A stretch of DNA of 64,000 nucleotides. Source: Marinobacter sp. LQ44. Its GTDB lineage: Bacteria; Pseudomonadota; Gammaproteobacteria; Pseudomonadales; Oleiphilaceae. Under the pieces are notes generated by a model. It ran no database searches and had not been told where the DNA came from. It saw only the letters and a list, made by a program, of their open reading frames with translations. Every line of letters begins with the position of its first letter. Position 1 is the first letter of the stretch. The position numbers and the translations under genes are program-made. Shown piece by piece: positions 9,589 to 17,953 of the stretch. The stretch spans positions 3,844,001-3,908,000 of the forward strand of contig NZ_CP014754.1 in assembly GCF_001447155.2 (NCBI RefSeq), given 5' to 3'.

Positions 9589-10260
9589 TTGTCCCAAGGG
9601 CTACCGCAGTCTGTGGGAACCAATCGTTATCAAGCGGCGGCAGCGTGCGCTATTATCGCTGCCACTGAAACGCCCTCATCTTTACCCGCCCTTTCATCAC
9701 CTCAATGGGGCAATGACGCCAAGGGTTGGGATACGGATCAGCAGCGCCACGAACTGACCAAGGTCATTTACCAACCCACTCTGTCAGTGAAGGCAGAACA
9801 AGCCGCGTTGGATGGGCGCACGAGTTATTGCGCGTTCCGCCTGGAATTGCCCGGACTGAGTTCGCTGGAAGCGGATAACATGGAATGGGCAATCTTGCGG
9901 CAGGAAAGGACGGCATGGGAGCCTGACCACGACTACTGGAAGCAGGCCATTACTACCAAGAGTATGGGCTCGGCGGGCGTTGCCCTGGAGCTGTCCCTGA
10001 CCGGAGCCGACCTGGATACGGCCGATGGGTTCTATTTGGCTTTCCGCTATAAGGCTTCAAACTCCCCCAACTGGTTGCCAGAGACAGACAAGGCGTACCA
10101 TTGCAAGCTGACCTTGCACGAGCAGGGTAATTTGCCGATGGTCGGCGCTAACGAAACGAAAGAGTGGCAGCCGATAACACCTCTGGATGCGCCGGACACG
10201 CGATTGACCCCATTGATCATCAACTACCATGCCCTGGTAAACCATCCCATTAAGTCCTGA
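9589..10260 (+). CDS. Orphan effector C-terminal domain (VasX-like tail remnant)
   Basis: From WGNDAKGW (about residue 40) to the stop this frame is a second copy of the last 184 residues of the VasX-like effector, with 137 of 184 positions identical and no gaps. The first 39 residues (SQGLPQSVGTNRYQ and onward) have no counterpart in the effector. There is no good ribosome site, and the assigned start is a TTG. It lacks the VasX N-terminal region, the coiled coil and every membrane segment, so it is unlikely to act as a toxin alone. It may be a silent cassette for recombination into the full effector gene, or a decaying remnant. The reading frame is intact, which argues for recent origin or continued use. 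The immunity paralogue starts 2 bases after its stop. Confidence 0.65.
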   Translation: MSQGLPQSVGTNRYQAAAACAIIAATETPSSLPALSSPQWGNDAKGWDTDQQRHELTKVIYQPTLSVKAEQAALDGRTSYCAFRLELPGLSSLEADNMEWAILRQERTAWEPDHDYWKQAITTKSMGSAGVALELSLTGADLDTADGFYLAFRYKASNSPNWLPETDKAYHCKLTLHEQGNLPMVGANETKEWQPITPLDAPDTRLTPLIINYHALVNHPIKS

Positions 10261-11582
10261 CTATGACCAAAGCTAACGAAAGCCCATCACCAACTCAAAC
10301 ATCGCCTGAGCCCGACTGGGAAGCCGGTGTGCGCCGCACGACCCAAGAGGGACGACTGCTGGCCCTTGGTCCTGCACCTGTGGCCACCGGCGAGAGGGCG
10401 GCGGACGTCAACGCTTGGATTCGACGAAAAACCGAGGGCTGGCTGGATTTGCAGAACGGCAACTTGTTGTTCGGCGCTGAGTTTTCCCTAATGTTCTTGA
10501 GCTTGAGCTTGTTATCGATTGGTTTCTTGGGGTTTGGTCTTATGTTCGCGGTGGGACCGGACCATTTAGGCAACTGGGATTGGGAGTCACCGCTTATCAT
10601 GCTTGTTGGAAACCTCCTCATTTCTTTGCCTTGGGGGCTCTATATGCATTTCCTGGGCAACAAAGCAGTGAAAGAAACCCCTCCGGTGAGACTGAACCGG
10701 CAGCGCCGGGAAGTGGCCATGCCGCGCTGGACGGAAGGCAAGGAATATAAACTGCCATTTTGGAATGAAAGCGCAGAAGGATGGGCTTATGTGACGGTTG
10801 TATTCACCATTGTCGCTGTTTTCGCACCATTTATGTTGGAGGACGCAACAGAAGAGTATCGCAACACGATAGTAATGTGGGCCTTGGTTGTACTTGCAAT
10901 AGAGCTTTCAGTCATCGGCACCTACCTTTTCATCGCCCTCCGCCTAAAGAAAAAACACGACCCCAAACTCGTCTACGAAATCTATCCCTGGGAAAAACTG
11001 GTCGCCTACATCGAAACCCGCCAGGACATTGGCCCCAGTTTGATGGCCACACACACGGTGCTCACCCTGGCGATTCCGAAGCCGGACGACCCGGAATCGG
11101 CCTTGGCCGCTGCCAGCATTAACGTCGGCCATGAAACGTCCGGCCTGGCCCAATGGGAGTGTATTCGCCAGTTTATGGAAAACGGCCCCGAGGCCTGCCC
11201 GGATCCGAAGGAGGACGAGACTCTGGCTCACTACAAAGCCAAATGCCGCCAGGCCCGTAAAGAAATGTCCTTGTTACCCTGGCTGGTCAAGAAAGTGGGC
11301 GACTGGTTCTTTCAGCGTTACCTGGCCCACATCATCACCGAACGCCGCATCAAGACCTTGGCCCTGAAAAACTTGCCAGAAGAATTGAAAGCCTGGTCCG
11401 CGCCTTTGCCCAAGGAACAATGGGCCAAATCATCGGAGGCACTGCAGAACCTGAACCAGCAACTCACCCGTGCTTACGAGCGGGGCTTGAAGTTTACCCA
11501 GATGGGGCCAGTGTCTGAATGGCAAGCGGGGCGAGAAAAGAAGTCGCCACAAAAGCGGGGGAGGGGCCGTTTCCGCGCCTGA
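9706..11582. repeat. Tandem duplication, copy 2 (orphan tail plus immunity gene)
   Basis: Partner of 7704-9580 at a fixed 2002-base offset, ending exactly with the immunity stop codon. DNA identity is very high from 10943 onward (equivalent to 8941) and lowest around 10763-10942, the TM3-TM4 segment of the immunity gene. The 125 bases between the copies (9581-9705) resemble neither unit nor the corresponding upstream effector sequence. Confidence 0.9.
10263..11582 (+). CDS. Putative T6SS immunity membrane protein, copy 2
   Basis: Paralogue of the 8261-9580 product, also 439 residues, with the same layout: four membrane segments, PPVRLNRQRREVAMPRWTEG between TM2 and TM3, and a long C-terminal soluble part. 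The soluble part from LKKKHDPKLVYEIYPWEK is nearly identical to copy 1, whereas TM3-TM4 and the loop between them (for example EGWAYVTVVFTIVAVFAPFML) have diverged strongly. It follows the orphan effector tail by 2 bases. It may protect against a related effector carried by other strains, as orphan immunity genes do, or against the version of the toxin whose tail precedes it. Function is inferred from position and paralogy. Confidence 0.7.
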   Translation: MTKANESPSPTQTSPEPDWEAGVRRTTQEGRLLALGPAPVATGERAADVNAWIRRKTEGWLDLQNGNLLFGAEFSLMFLSLSLLSIGFLGFGLMFAVGPDHLGNWDWESPLIMLVGNLLISLPWGLYMHFLGNKAVKETPPVRLNRQRREVAMPRWTEGKEYKLPFWNESAEGWAYVTVVFTIVAVFAPFMLEDATEEYRNTIVMWALVVLAIELSVIGTYLFIALRLKKKHDPKLVYEIYPWEKLVAYIETRQDIGPSLMATHTVLTLAIPKPDDPESALAAASINVGHETSGLAQWECIRQFMENGPEACPDPKEDETLAHYKAKCRQARKEMSLLPWLVKKVGDWFFQRYLAHIITERRIKTLALKNLPEELKAWSAPLPKEQWAKSSEALQNLNQQLTRAYERGLKFTQMGPVSEWQAGREKKSPQKRGRGRFRA

Positions 11583-11694
11583 GGATCATAGAGATATGGG
11601 GCTATGTGCACAATGAAATAGGGCTAACGATTACGAAATCGCGTTTCATCCAGCCTATCCTTTAGCAATTAGATGGTAAAGTGTTTGCCACCTG

Positions 11695-12885
11695 TCAGGC
11701 CACGTTGCCCGCCGCCACACCGGAGGCCCACGCCCACTGGAAATTATGCCCGCCCAGGTGTCCAGTAACGTCCACCACTTCCCCGATAAAGTACAGGTTC
11801 GGGTGATCCAGGGCCGCCATGGTTTTGGAGGATAGCTGGCGAGTATCCACTCCGCCCAGGGTTACTTCGGCGGTTCTGTAGCCCTCGGTACCTGCCGGCT
11901 TGATGGTCCAGTTGCCAAGCGTGCAGGCAACCTGTTCCAGTTCCTGGTTGCGATACCCCTGCAGGGGGCCGCTCCATCCGTGCAGCTCGTTGAATGCCTG
12001 GGCGAATCGTTTTGGCAGGTGCTGGTTCAGATAGTGCGCGATGGTGGATTGCGGCTTGCTGTTGCGCAGGGCCAGCAGGTCTTCGTGAATGTTCTCAGCC
12101 GGCAGCAGGTTGATGTGTACCGCATCGCCTGGCTGCCAGTAACTGGACACTTGCAGCATCGCCGGGCCACTGAGGCCGCGATGGGTTACCAGCATGGGTT
12201 CCCGGAAGTGTTGCTGGTGGCAATGGGCGTCCACCGGGCAGCTAACGCCAGACAACGGCGCCAGTTGTTGCTTCAGTTCCGGGTGCAGGGTGAAGGGCAC
12301 CAGCCCCGCGCGGGTGGGCAGCACGCCCAAGCCAAACTGTTTGGCAATCTCGTAACCGAACCCGGTGGCACCCATGGTGGGAATCGACAGCCCACCGCAG
12401 GCTACGATCAGGGATTCGCAACCGAGTGTGCCACCACGGGTCTTCAGGGAGAAGCCCGAGCCTGCTTGCCGAATGTCGGACACCGACGTGTTCATGCGAA
12501 TCTCGGCGCCGGCCCATTCGCACTCGGTCAGCAGCACGTTGAGAATGTCCTTTGCGCTGTCTTTGCAGAACAGTTGGCCCGGCGCTTTCTCTTCATACTC
12601 CACCCCGTGGCGGTCCACCAGTTCCACAAAATCCTGCGGCGTATAGCGTTTCAGTGCGGAGATGCAGTAGTGCGGGTTGTCGGAGAGAAAGTTCGCAGGC
12701 GTGCTGTTCAGGTTGGTAAAATTGCAGCGGCCGCCGCCAGACATCAGGATCTTTTTGCCTGGTTTGTTGGCGTGGTCCAGCACCAGTACTTTGCGGCCGC
12801 GATATCCGGCGGTGGCCGCGCACATCAGCCCGGCAGCGCCTGCGCCGATGATGATGACATCGTACCGGGATGTTGAACCTTCCAT
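11695..12885 (-). CDS. HI0933/YhiN-family FAD-dependent oxidoreductase
   Basis: The N-terminus has the FAD-binding Rossmann motif (DVIIIGAGAAGLMCA) followed by GKKILMSGGGRCNFTN, the signature of the HI0933/YhiN flavoprotein family, and the C-terminus ends with the second FAD-contact segment (LYFIGEVVDVTGHLGGHNFQWAWASG). Members bind FAD; their physiological substrate is not known. I chose the ATG at 12885 (MEGSTSRYDV); an ATG five codons upstream (12900) is possible. Length about 396 residues, normal for the family. It stands alone, transcribed leftward; a 112-base gap separates its stop from the T6SS island and holds nothing I recognise. Confidence 0.88.
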   Translation of the reverse strand: MEGSTSRYDVIIIGAGAAGLMCAATAGYRGRKVLVLDHANKPGKKILMSGGGRCNFTNLNSTPANFLSDNPHYCISALKRYTPQDFVELVDRHGVEYEEKAPGQLFCKDSAKDILNVLLTECEWAGAEIRMNTSVSDIRQAGSGFSLKTRGGTLGCESLIVACGGLSIPTMGATGFGYEIAKQFGLGVLPTRAGLVPFTLHPELKQQLAPLSGVSCPVDAHCHQQHFREPMLVTHRGLSGPAMLQVSSYWQPGDAVHINLLPAENIHEDLLALRNSKPQSTIAHYLNQHLPKRFAQAFNELHGWSGPLQGYRNQELEQVACTLGNWTIKPAGTEGYRTAEVTLGGVDTRQLSSKTMAALDHPNLYFIGEVVDVTGHLGGHNFQWAWASGVAAGNVA

Positions 12886-12930
12886 AGAACTGCCCACCAC
12901 TCGTTGAAAATGGCGGGCAGTATATCAGCC

Positions 12931-13737
12931 TCAGGGCAGGTAAACGGCCCCTTCCATATAAAACGCCGCCTGGCCGGCGATGGCTACCCGGTCACCTCTG
13001 AGCTCGCACCGCAGAACGCCACCGCGTGCAGAGAGTTGGCGGGCTTCCAGGGTTTGTTTGCCGAGCTGTTCAGCCCAGTAGGGCACCAGCACGCTGTGGA
13101 TGGAACCGGTTACCGGATCCTCGTCGATACCCGCTCCGGGGGCGAAGTAACGGCTGACGAAATCGCACTGGGTTCCCAGCGCGGTAACGATCAGCCCCTG
13201 ATTGCCCAGTTCTGCCAGCAACGCCAGGTTCGGGGCAGCCTCGGTCACTGCAGCTTCCGAGTCCAGAACCACCATGTAGTTGGTGTCATTTGGCACGTAG
13301 AACGCCTGCTCGGGGGCGTTTGGCAGCGCTTTCCGGATTAACTCCGGGGTTGGTCGGGATTCAAACGGCAGGTTGGGGAAGTCCAGTTCGAGCCAGTCAT
13401 CGGAACGGCGGGTAACCGCCAGGGGGCCGCTTTTCGACTGGAAACGAACCCTGTCATGCTGCCCGCCAAGACGATTGAACACCACCCAGGCCGACGCCAG
13501 AGTGGCATGCCCGCACAGTGGCACCTCGACCGTCGGGGTGAACCAGCGGATATGAAAATCTGCATGATCCTGCTCCGGGAGTGGCACCAGGAAAGCGGTC
13601 TCGGACAAATTGTTCTCCAGCGCAATGGCCTGCATCTGTTGTTCCGAAAGCCAGCTGTCCAAGGGCATCACCGCTGCAGGGTTTCCCCGGAACAGTTCAT
13701 TGGTAAAAGCATCCACCTGGTAGATATCGGTCTTCAT
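12931..13737 (-). CDS. PhzF-family isomerase-like protein
   Basis: Diaminopimelate-epimerase-fold protein of the PhzF family: YQVDAFTNELFRGNPAAV at the N-terminus, the NNLSETAFLV segment with the family's conserved glutamate, FTPTVEVPLCGHATLASAWV, and GAGIDEDPVTGSIHSVLVPYW near residue 210. In phenazine producers PhzF isomerises dihydro-3-hydroxyanthranilate, but most family members are outside phenazine operons and have unknown substrates; no phenazine gene is near. Length (268 aa) is typical. Its ATG overlaps the stop of the upstream small gene (13734-14039) in an ATGA arrangement, so the two are translationally coupled. Confidence 0.88.
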   Translation of the reverse strand: MKTDIYQVDAFTNELFRGNPAAVMPLDSWLSEQQMQAIALENNLSETAFLVPLPEQDHADFHIRWFTPTVEVPLCGHATLASAWVVFNRLGGQHDRVRFQSKSGPLAVTRRSDDWLELDFPNLPFESRPTPELIRKALPNAPEQAFYVPNDTNYMVVLDSEAAVTEAAPNLALLAELGNQGLIVTALGTQCDFVSRYFAPGAGIDEDPVTGSIHSVLVPYWAEQLGKQTLEARQLSARGGVLRCELRGDRVAIAGQAAFYMEGAVYLP

Positions 13738-14039
13738 GGGTTGTCCTTGTGGGTTGTTAGTAAAAGGCGTCTGGCTGGTGAGCCTGAGATTCCCTGTAGC
13801 TCCTGTTCACTGTAACAGTGAATCTCGGGCAGCGGCGCGGCGCCCCGAAGAACCCAGTGACGGTTGCCAACGGGTATCACACGGATGCCTTCACGGGCCA
13901 GGGACTGCAGGGCTGTCATCAGTGCGCCGGCGGCCGGCGTGCCCCCTGTGGCGTAGAGGCCCAGCACATCCTTTCGGGTGGTGCGGTGAACGGCGCGCGG
14001 TGAACGCGAGTCGGGTTTTGGATGGGTTGCCGTTGCCAT
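13734..14039 (-). CDS. Small hypothetical protein coupled to phzF-like gene
   Basis: A 101-residue basic protein that I do not recognise. It has a polar N-terminus (MATATHPKPDSRSPRAVHRTTRKDV), a central GLYATGGTPAAGALMTALQSLAREGIRVIPVGNRHWVL segment with alternating helix and strand character, and no cysteine cluster or membrane segment. It overlaps the PhzF-like gene by 4 bases and lies divergent from the MocR-type regulator, so it is probably the first gene of a two-gene operon controlled from 14040-14241. The coupling and conserved-looking composition support a real gene, but function is unknown. Confidence 0.6.
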   Translation of the reverse strand: MATATHPKPDSRSPRAVHRTTRKDVLGLYATGGTPAAGALMTALQSLAREGIRVIPVGNRHWVLRGAAPLPEIHCYSEQELQGISGSPARRLLLTTHKDNP

Positions 14040-14141
14040 GATGAAACTCCTTTTCTGATTCAGGAACCATTATTGGTTTCATCGGATTTCCATAACAGAT
14101 TCAGCTACAGTGTTATTGAATCGGTACAGATGCAGAAAAAT

Positions 14142-14180
14142 GGAAACTGTACTGCCGAAAAAGCCGGGAAACTGTACTGC
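14142..14180. promoter_or_regulatory. Candidate MocR operator: two 14-bp direct repeats
   Basis: GGAAACTGTACTGC occurs twice, at 14142-14155 and 14167-14180, 25 bases apart start to start. A related inverted GGTACAG lies just upstream near 14123. The repeats lie between the divergent MocR regulator and the small-gene/PhzF operon. MocR proteins (GabR, PdxR) are known to bind paired direct repeats, which fits; a TATAAA -10-like box for the regulator follows at 14214-14219. Confidence 0.5.
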
Positions 14181-14241
14181 TCTCAGCGGCGTCGGTTCTG
14201 GTGGAATAGAGCCTATAAAACACGGCACGGCGGAGAACACG

Positions 14242-15669
14242 ATGGGCATGCTCTACAACCAGGTGGCGGACCAGCTCCAGGCGCTGATCCTTGATGGTGT
14301 ATACCGGGAAGGGGAGCGTGTGCCCGGTGTGCGGGTACTGAGCCGGCAGTTCGGTGTCAGTATTTCAACCGTGCTTCAGGCCCACCAGACTCTGGAAGCC
14401 CTTGGTTACCTGCAGGCCCGGGAACGCAGCGGGTATTTCGTGCGCCGGCCGGCCCGAGACTTGCCGGAACCAAGAATGACGGAACAGCGCAGTCGTCCGG
14501 TACCGGTGTCTGCCCGGGAAATGACCCTGGACCTGTGTGCCGACGAACAAAAGCGCATGGTGCCTCTGGCCACAGCCATTCCGCACCCGGACTACCTGCC
14601 GGTCCGGCAGATTCAGCAGAGCACGTTATGGGCGGCGAGGCGAGGCCTGGAAACCCTCGACTATGCGTTTCCCGGTAAGGAATCGTTCCGGCGCCAGATT
14701 GCGCAGCGAATGGCCACCATCGGAGTGCCCATTGCGCCAGATGAGGTGCTGGCCACCAACGGAGCCCAGGAGGCCATCATTCTGGCCCTGCGGGCGGTGA
14801 CCCAGCCCGGGGATATCGTCGCCGTGGAGTCACCATCGTTCCCGGGCATCCTTCAGGCGCTGGAAGTGGTGGGCCTGCGGGTGATTGAAATCCCCACCCA
14901 TCCGTCAGACGGCATCAGTCTTGAAGGCCTGCAGCTTGCCCTGGAGCAGTGGCCCTTGAAAGCCTGCGTGGTGGTGCCAAACCACAGTAATCCCATGGGT
15001 GCCCGGATGAGCGACGAGCGTAAACAACAGCTGGTTTCCATGCTGGCGGCTGCCGCGGTGCCATTGATTGAAGACGATATCTACGGCGACCTTTTCCATA
15101 CCGGCGAGCGCCCGCGCCCGGCCAAGGCCTTTGATCAGGCCGATAATGTGATTTACTGCAGCTCCTTCTCCAAAACCATCTCGCCCGGCCTTCGGCTTGG
15201 GTGGATGATCCCTGGCCGACATATGGCCGCCGCCCGGCAGCACAAGTATTTCGTGAATCTGGCGACATCGACCATCCCGCAACTGGCGGTGGCCCATTTC
15301 CTGGAACAGGGTGGTTATGACCGTTACTTGCGCTCGGCCCGGCAGCACTACAAGGAGTCCACAGACCGGCTTCGTTCGGCCATTGCCAGAACCTTTCCGG
15401 AGGGCACCGCGGTGAGCCGGCCCCAGGGCGGGTTTGTGCTCTGGGTTCAGCTGCCGGAGGGGGTGTCGGGTACCGAGGTGTATCACCGGGCGCGGGGAGA
15501 GAATATAAACGTCGCCCCGGGGCGGATGTTCACCACCGCCAACAAGTTCGACAACTGCCTGCGGCTGAACGGCGGCAATCCCTGGACCGGCCGGATTGAA
15601 GCTGCGGTCGACCGCTTGGGCGCCATCGCCCGGGAGGTGCAGTCCGGGGTCAGCCCGGACCGGTTCTGA
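14242..15669 (+). CDS. MocR-type (GntR-aminotransferase) transcriptional regulator
   Basis: N-terminal GntR winged helix (LYNQVADQLQALILDGVYREGERVPGVRVLSRQFGVSISTVLQAHQTLEALGYLQ, residues about 5-70) is joined to a fold-type-I aminotransferase domain. That domain has the PLP-lysine motif SSFSKTISPGLRLGW near residue 312 and the NHSNPMGARM segment. Such proteins sense PLP or amino-acid-derived ligands and regulate nearby genes. ATG 14242, with CGGAG 6 bases before, starts the canonical GMLYNQVADQLQ; an earlier in-frame ATG at 14110 would place the operator-like repeats inside the gene. Length about 475 residues. Its 3' end overlaps the convergent response-regulator gene by 20 bases. Confidence 0.88.
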   Translation: MGMLYNQVADQLQALILDGVYREGERVPGVRVLSRQFGVSISTVLQAHQTLEALGYLQARERSGYFVRRPARDLPEPRMTEQRSRPVPVSAREMTLDLCADEQKRMVPLATAIPHPDYLPVRQIQQSTLWAARRGLETLDYAFPGKESFRRQIAQRMATIGVPIAPDEVLATNGAQEAIILALRAVTQPGDIVAVESPSFPGILQALEVVGLRVIEIPTHPSDGISLEGLQLALEQWPLKACVVVPNHSNPMGARMSDERKQQLVSMLAAAAVPLIEDDIYGDLFHTGERPRPAKAFDQADNVIYCSSFSKTISPGLRLGWMIPGRHMAAARQHKYFVNLATSTIPQLAVAHFLEQGGYDRYLRSARQHYKESTDRLRSAIARTFPEGTAVSRPQGGFVLWVQLPEGVSGTEVYHRARGENINVAPGRMFTTANKFDNCLRLNGGNPWTGRIEAAVDRLGAIAREVQSGVSPDRF

Positions 15670-16306
15670 GATTTGCCGGGTCGAGCAGTCCGGCAGCAAT
15701 GGCAATGCCGGTGACATCCGGCAGCCGCTCTGCGCCCAGGCGCTTCATTACCCGAGCCCGATACAGGTCGATGGTTTTAACGCTGACATCCAGCTGTTCG
15801 GCGATTTCCTTACTGGTGTAGCCCTGGGCCAGTGGCAGAAAGACATCCCGTTCCCGGCGGGTGAGAGTGCTGATCAGCGCTTCGGTATCCGCATCGGATC
15901 GAGTGGGTGGCTCGGGTTCGGCGGGTGCCTGCAGTGCCTGTTGCACGCTGTCCAGCAGCAACTGCTCGTTGAAGGGCTTCTCGATGAAGTCGAAGGCGCC
16001 GGATTTGAAGGCGCGCACCACGATGGGCACATCGGCATGGCCGGAGACAAAAATAATCGGAATCTCAAGCCCCCGTTTTTGCAGTTCTTCCTGAACATTC
16101 AGCCCGCCAAGGCCGGGCATCCGGATATCCAGAATCACGCAACCGGGGCGTTGGCCTTCCACCGCATCCAGAAACTGCCGGCCATCACTGTAGGCTTTTA
16201 CCTCAAGCCCGACCGATTCCAACAGCCACTGGGTGGACTCCAGCATACCGGCATCGTCATCAACAACGTAAACGGTGTTGGCGTTTGACTGGGTGGTACC
16301 AGACAT
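15650..16306 (-). CDS. FixJ-family response regulator (REC-LuxR)
   Basis: Receiver domain with the acidic pair in VYVVDDDAG, phosphoacceptor aspartate at residue 60 (VILDIRMPG), and conserved lysine in FIEKPFNEQ. A LuxR-type helix-turn-helix follows (LTRRERDVFLPLAQGYTSKEIAEQLDVSVKTIDLYRARVMKRLG, about 150-195). 218 residues, normal for FixJ/TodT-type regulators. The cognate kinase is encoded 7 bases upstream on the same strand. The pair is divergent from the acyl-CoA synthetase at 17954, its probable target. In Pseudomonas aeruginosa the BfiSR pair also sits beside an acyl-CoA synthetase gene; that parallel is from memory. The 3' end overlaps the convergent MocR gene. Confidence 0.9.
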   Translation of the reverse strand: MSGTTQSNANTVYVVDDDAGMLESTQWLLESVGLEVKAYSDGRQFLDAVEGQRPGCVILDIRMPGLGGLNVQEELQKRGLEIPIIFVSGHADVPIVVRAFKSGAFDFIEKPFNEQLLLDSVQQALQAPAEPEPPTRSDADTEALISTLTRRERDVFLPLAQGYTSKEIAEQLDVSVKTIDLYRARVMKRLGAERLPDVTGIAIAAGLLDPANLRTGPG

Positions 16307-16313
16307 CGGGGGC

Positions 16314-17804
16314 TTACTCCTGGGTTGGTTTGTGGGTGCATCGGGTGTTGCCGGGAGGGAACCGGCAGATCAGCGAAAGACCGCCGGTGTCTGTGCGGGT
16401 AGCATCCAGAAAACCGCCAAATCCCTCAATGATGGAACGGCTCATGGACAACCCCAGTCCCAGCCCCTTGGCCTTGCTGGTATAGAACGGCTGGAACATC
16501 TGGCGGATGCCTTCGTCGTCCAGCCCCGGGCCTTCATCGGTGACCTGAATCAGGGTTTCCTGTTGGTCGTTAACGCAGGTGCTGACCACAATCCGGGAGG
16601 GACCTGCACTGTCTTTGTCTGCCCCGGCTTCCACATTGGCCTCAATGCCGTTATGGATCAGGTTGATCAACACCTGTTCAAGCAACACGGGGTCTGCGGT
16701 GATGCTGGGGGAGTCTGCGGCCAGGTTCTCATAGATCCGGACGCCGTTCTTCTCTGCCTCCCACTGGCACAGGCGTGCAACCTCGGTAATCACCGAATTC
16801 AGTGATACCGGGCCCATCCGCTTCTGGCCTTTACGCAGGAACGCCCGCAGACGTTTGATCACCTCCGAGGCGCGGTTGGCGTGGTGCACGATCTTTTGCA
16901 AGCCGTCGTCTACCTTCGCCAGCTTCTCGGGATGTTGGTCTGCTTCCTTTAGAAAGCGCTGGCTGGCGGACGCGAAATTCACGATCGATGCCAGTGGCTG
17001 ATTCATCTCATGGGCAATGCTGGAAGCCAGTTCACCCAGGGTAGCCAGGCGGGCAGTGTGGGCCAGTTCATCTGCCAGCAGCCGGTTCCGCTCCTCGGAT
17101 TCCACCCGCGCGGTGATGTCACGGGACACGCTGATCACCTCCACCACGGCGCCGGTATAGGTTTCCCGGATGGCGCGGCTGGCAATCTCGAACCAACGGC
17201 GGCTGCCGTTTCGGTGAATGATCTCCAGCGTCATGGTGGCGTAGCCGTCTTCCCCCAGCCGATGGCGGGTCAGGGCCAGTTGCTCAGCCACGTTTTCCCC
17301 CTGAAACACCTCTTCCAAGGCCTTGCCCCGGAGCTCTTCCGGCCAGTAACCCAACAGGCGCCAGGACGCTGGTGTGGCATCAATGAAGCGCCCGTCCGGG
17401 GCATGCCGCGAGATCAGGTCTGTGGTGTTCTCGGTGATCAGCCGGTACAGGCGGTTGGAGCGAACGGCTTCTTCCAGGGTGAGGATATCGTTGGTGGCAT
17501 CCCGGCCCCGAACCAATACTTCCCCGCTGTCTGGATCGGGAATAAAGCTCCACAGAAAAATATGGTCGGCAAACCGGGATTCCACGTTTTCAATGGCACG
17601 TACCTGTTCCAGGGCTGATTTAACAAGCGCTGCCGCGTTCACCGGTAAAAGGTGCTCCGGATGGCCCAGTTCTGCGCGTTGGACGAGGGAATCGGCCGCT
17701 TGATTACTGGCCAGGATCTCTAATGTGCGACCGACCACGAGAGTGGGTTGTGGGTCATTGGGGACCAGTTGGCTGAAAACGCGGGCTTTTTTAGGGTTGC
17801 TCAT
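16314..17804 (-). CDS. PAS-domain sensor histidine kinase
   Basis: 496-residue sensor without membrane segments, so probably cytoplasmic. An N-terminal PAS-like segment (about 10-110) is followed by a clear PAS/PAC domain (ITENTTDLISRHAPDGRFIDATPASWRLLGYWPEELRG, about 138-245), a HisKA dimerisation domain with the H-box SSIAHEMNQPLASIVNFA near residue 262, and a HATPase_c domain with DEGPGLDDEGIRQMFQPFYTSKAKGLGLGLSMSRSIIEGFGG. The HExNQPL type of H-box is that of FixL/DctB/TodS-like kinases. It is encoded directly upstream of its FixJ-type partner. The signal is unknown; the adjacent acyl-CoA synthetase suggests a fatty-acid or alcohol-related cue. Confidence 0.9.
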   Translation of the reverse strand: MSNPKKARVFSQLVPNDPQPTLVVGRTLEILASNQAADSLVQRAELGHPEHLLPVNAAALVKSALEQVRAIENVESRFADHIFLWSFIPDPDSGEVLVRGRDATNDILTLEEAVRSNRLYRLITENTTDLISRHAPDGRFIDATPASWRLLGYWPEELRGKALEEVFQGENVAEQLALTRHRLGEDGYATMTLEIIHRNGSRRWFEIASRAIRETYTGAVVEVISVSRDITARVESEERNRLLADELAHTARLATLGELASSIAHEMNQPLASIVNFASASQRFLKEADQHPEKLAKVDDGLQKIVHHANRASEVIKRLRAFLRKGQKRMGPVSLNSVITEVARLCQWEAEKNGVRIYENLAADSPSITADPVLLEQVLINLIHNGIEANVEAGADKDSAGPSRIVVSTCVNDQQETLIQVTDEGPGLDDEGIRQMFQPFYTSKAKGLGLGLSMSRSIIEGFGGFLDATRTDTGGLSLICRFPPGNTRCTHKPTQE

Positions 17805-17953
17805 AAGGTTGTAGTAGTAATCCTATAATACCATAGTAGAATTTCTAGTATTTATTCTATCTTCTACCATTCCGGGCAATCTGGAGTATAGCTGCTTTGG
17901 CTATTCTTCTGAATATGCCATAAGAACAACATCTGAGTTAGAGGACCACGCCA

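Noticed and set aside
12931..13737. Phenazine biosynthesis locus
   Set aside because: Only a PhzF-like gene is present; no phzA-E or G genes are near, and most PhzF-family proteins do not make phenazines.
14110..14241. Upstream ATG of the MocR frame at 14110
   Set aside because: It would put the paired 14-bp repeats inside the gene, and the added residues do not match GntR proteins.
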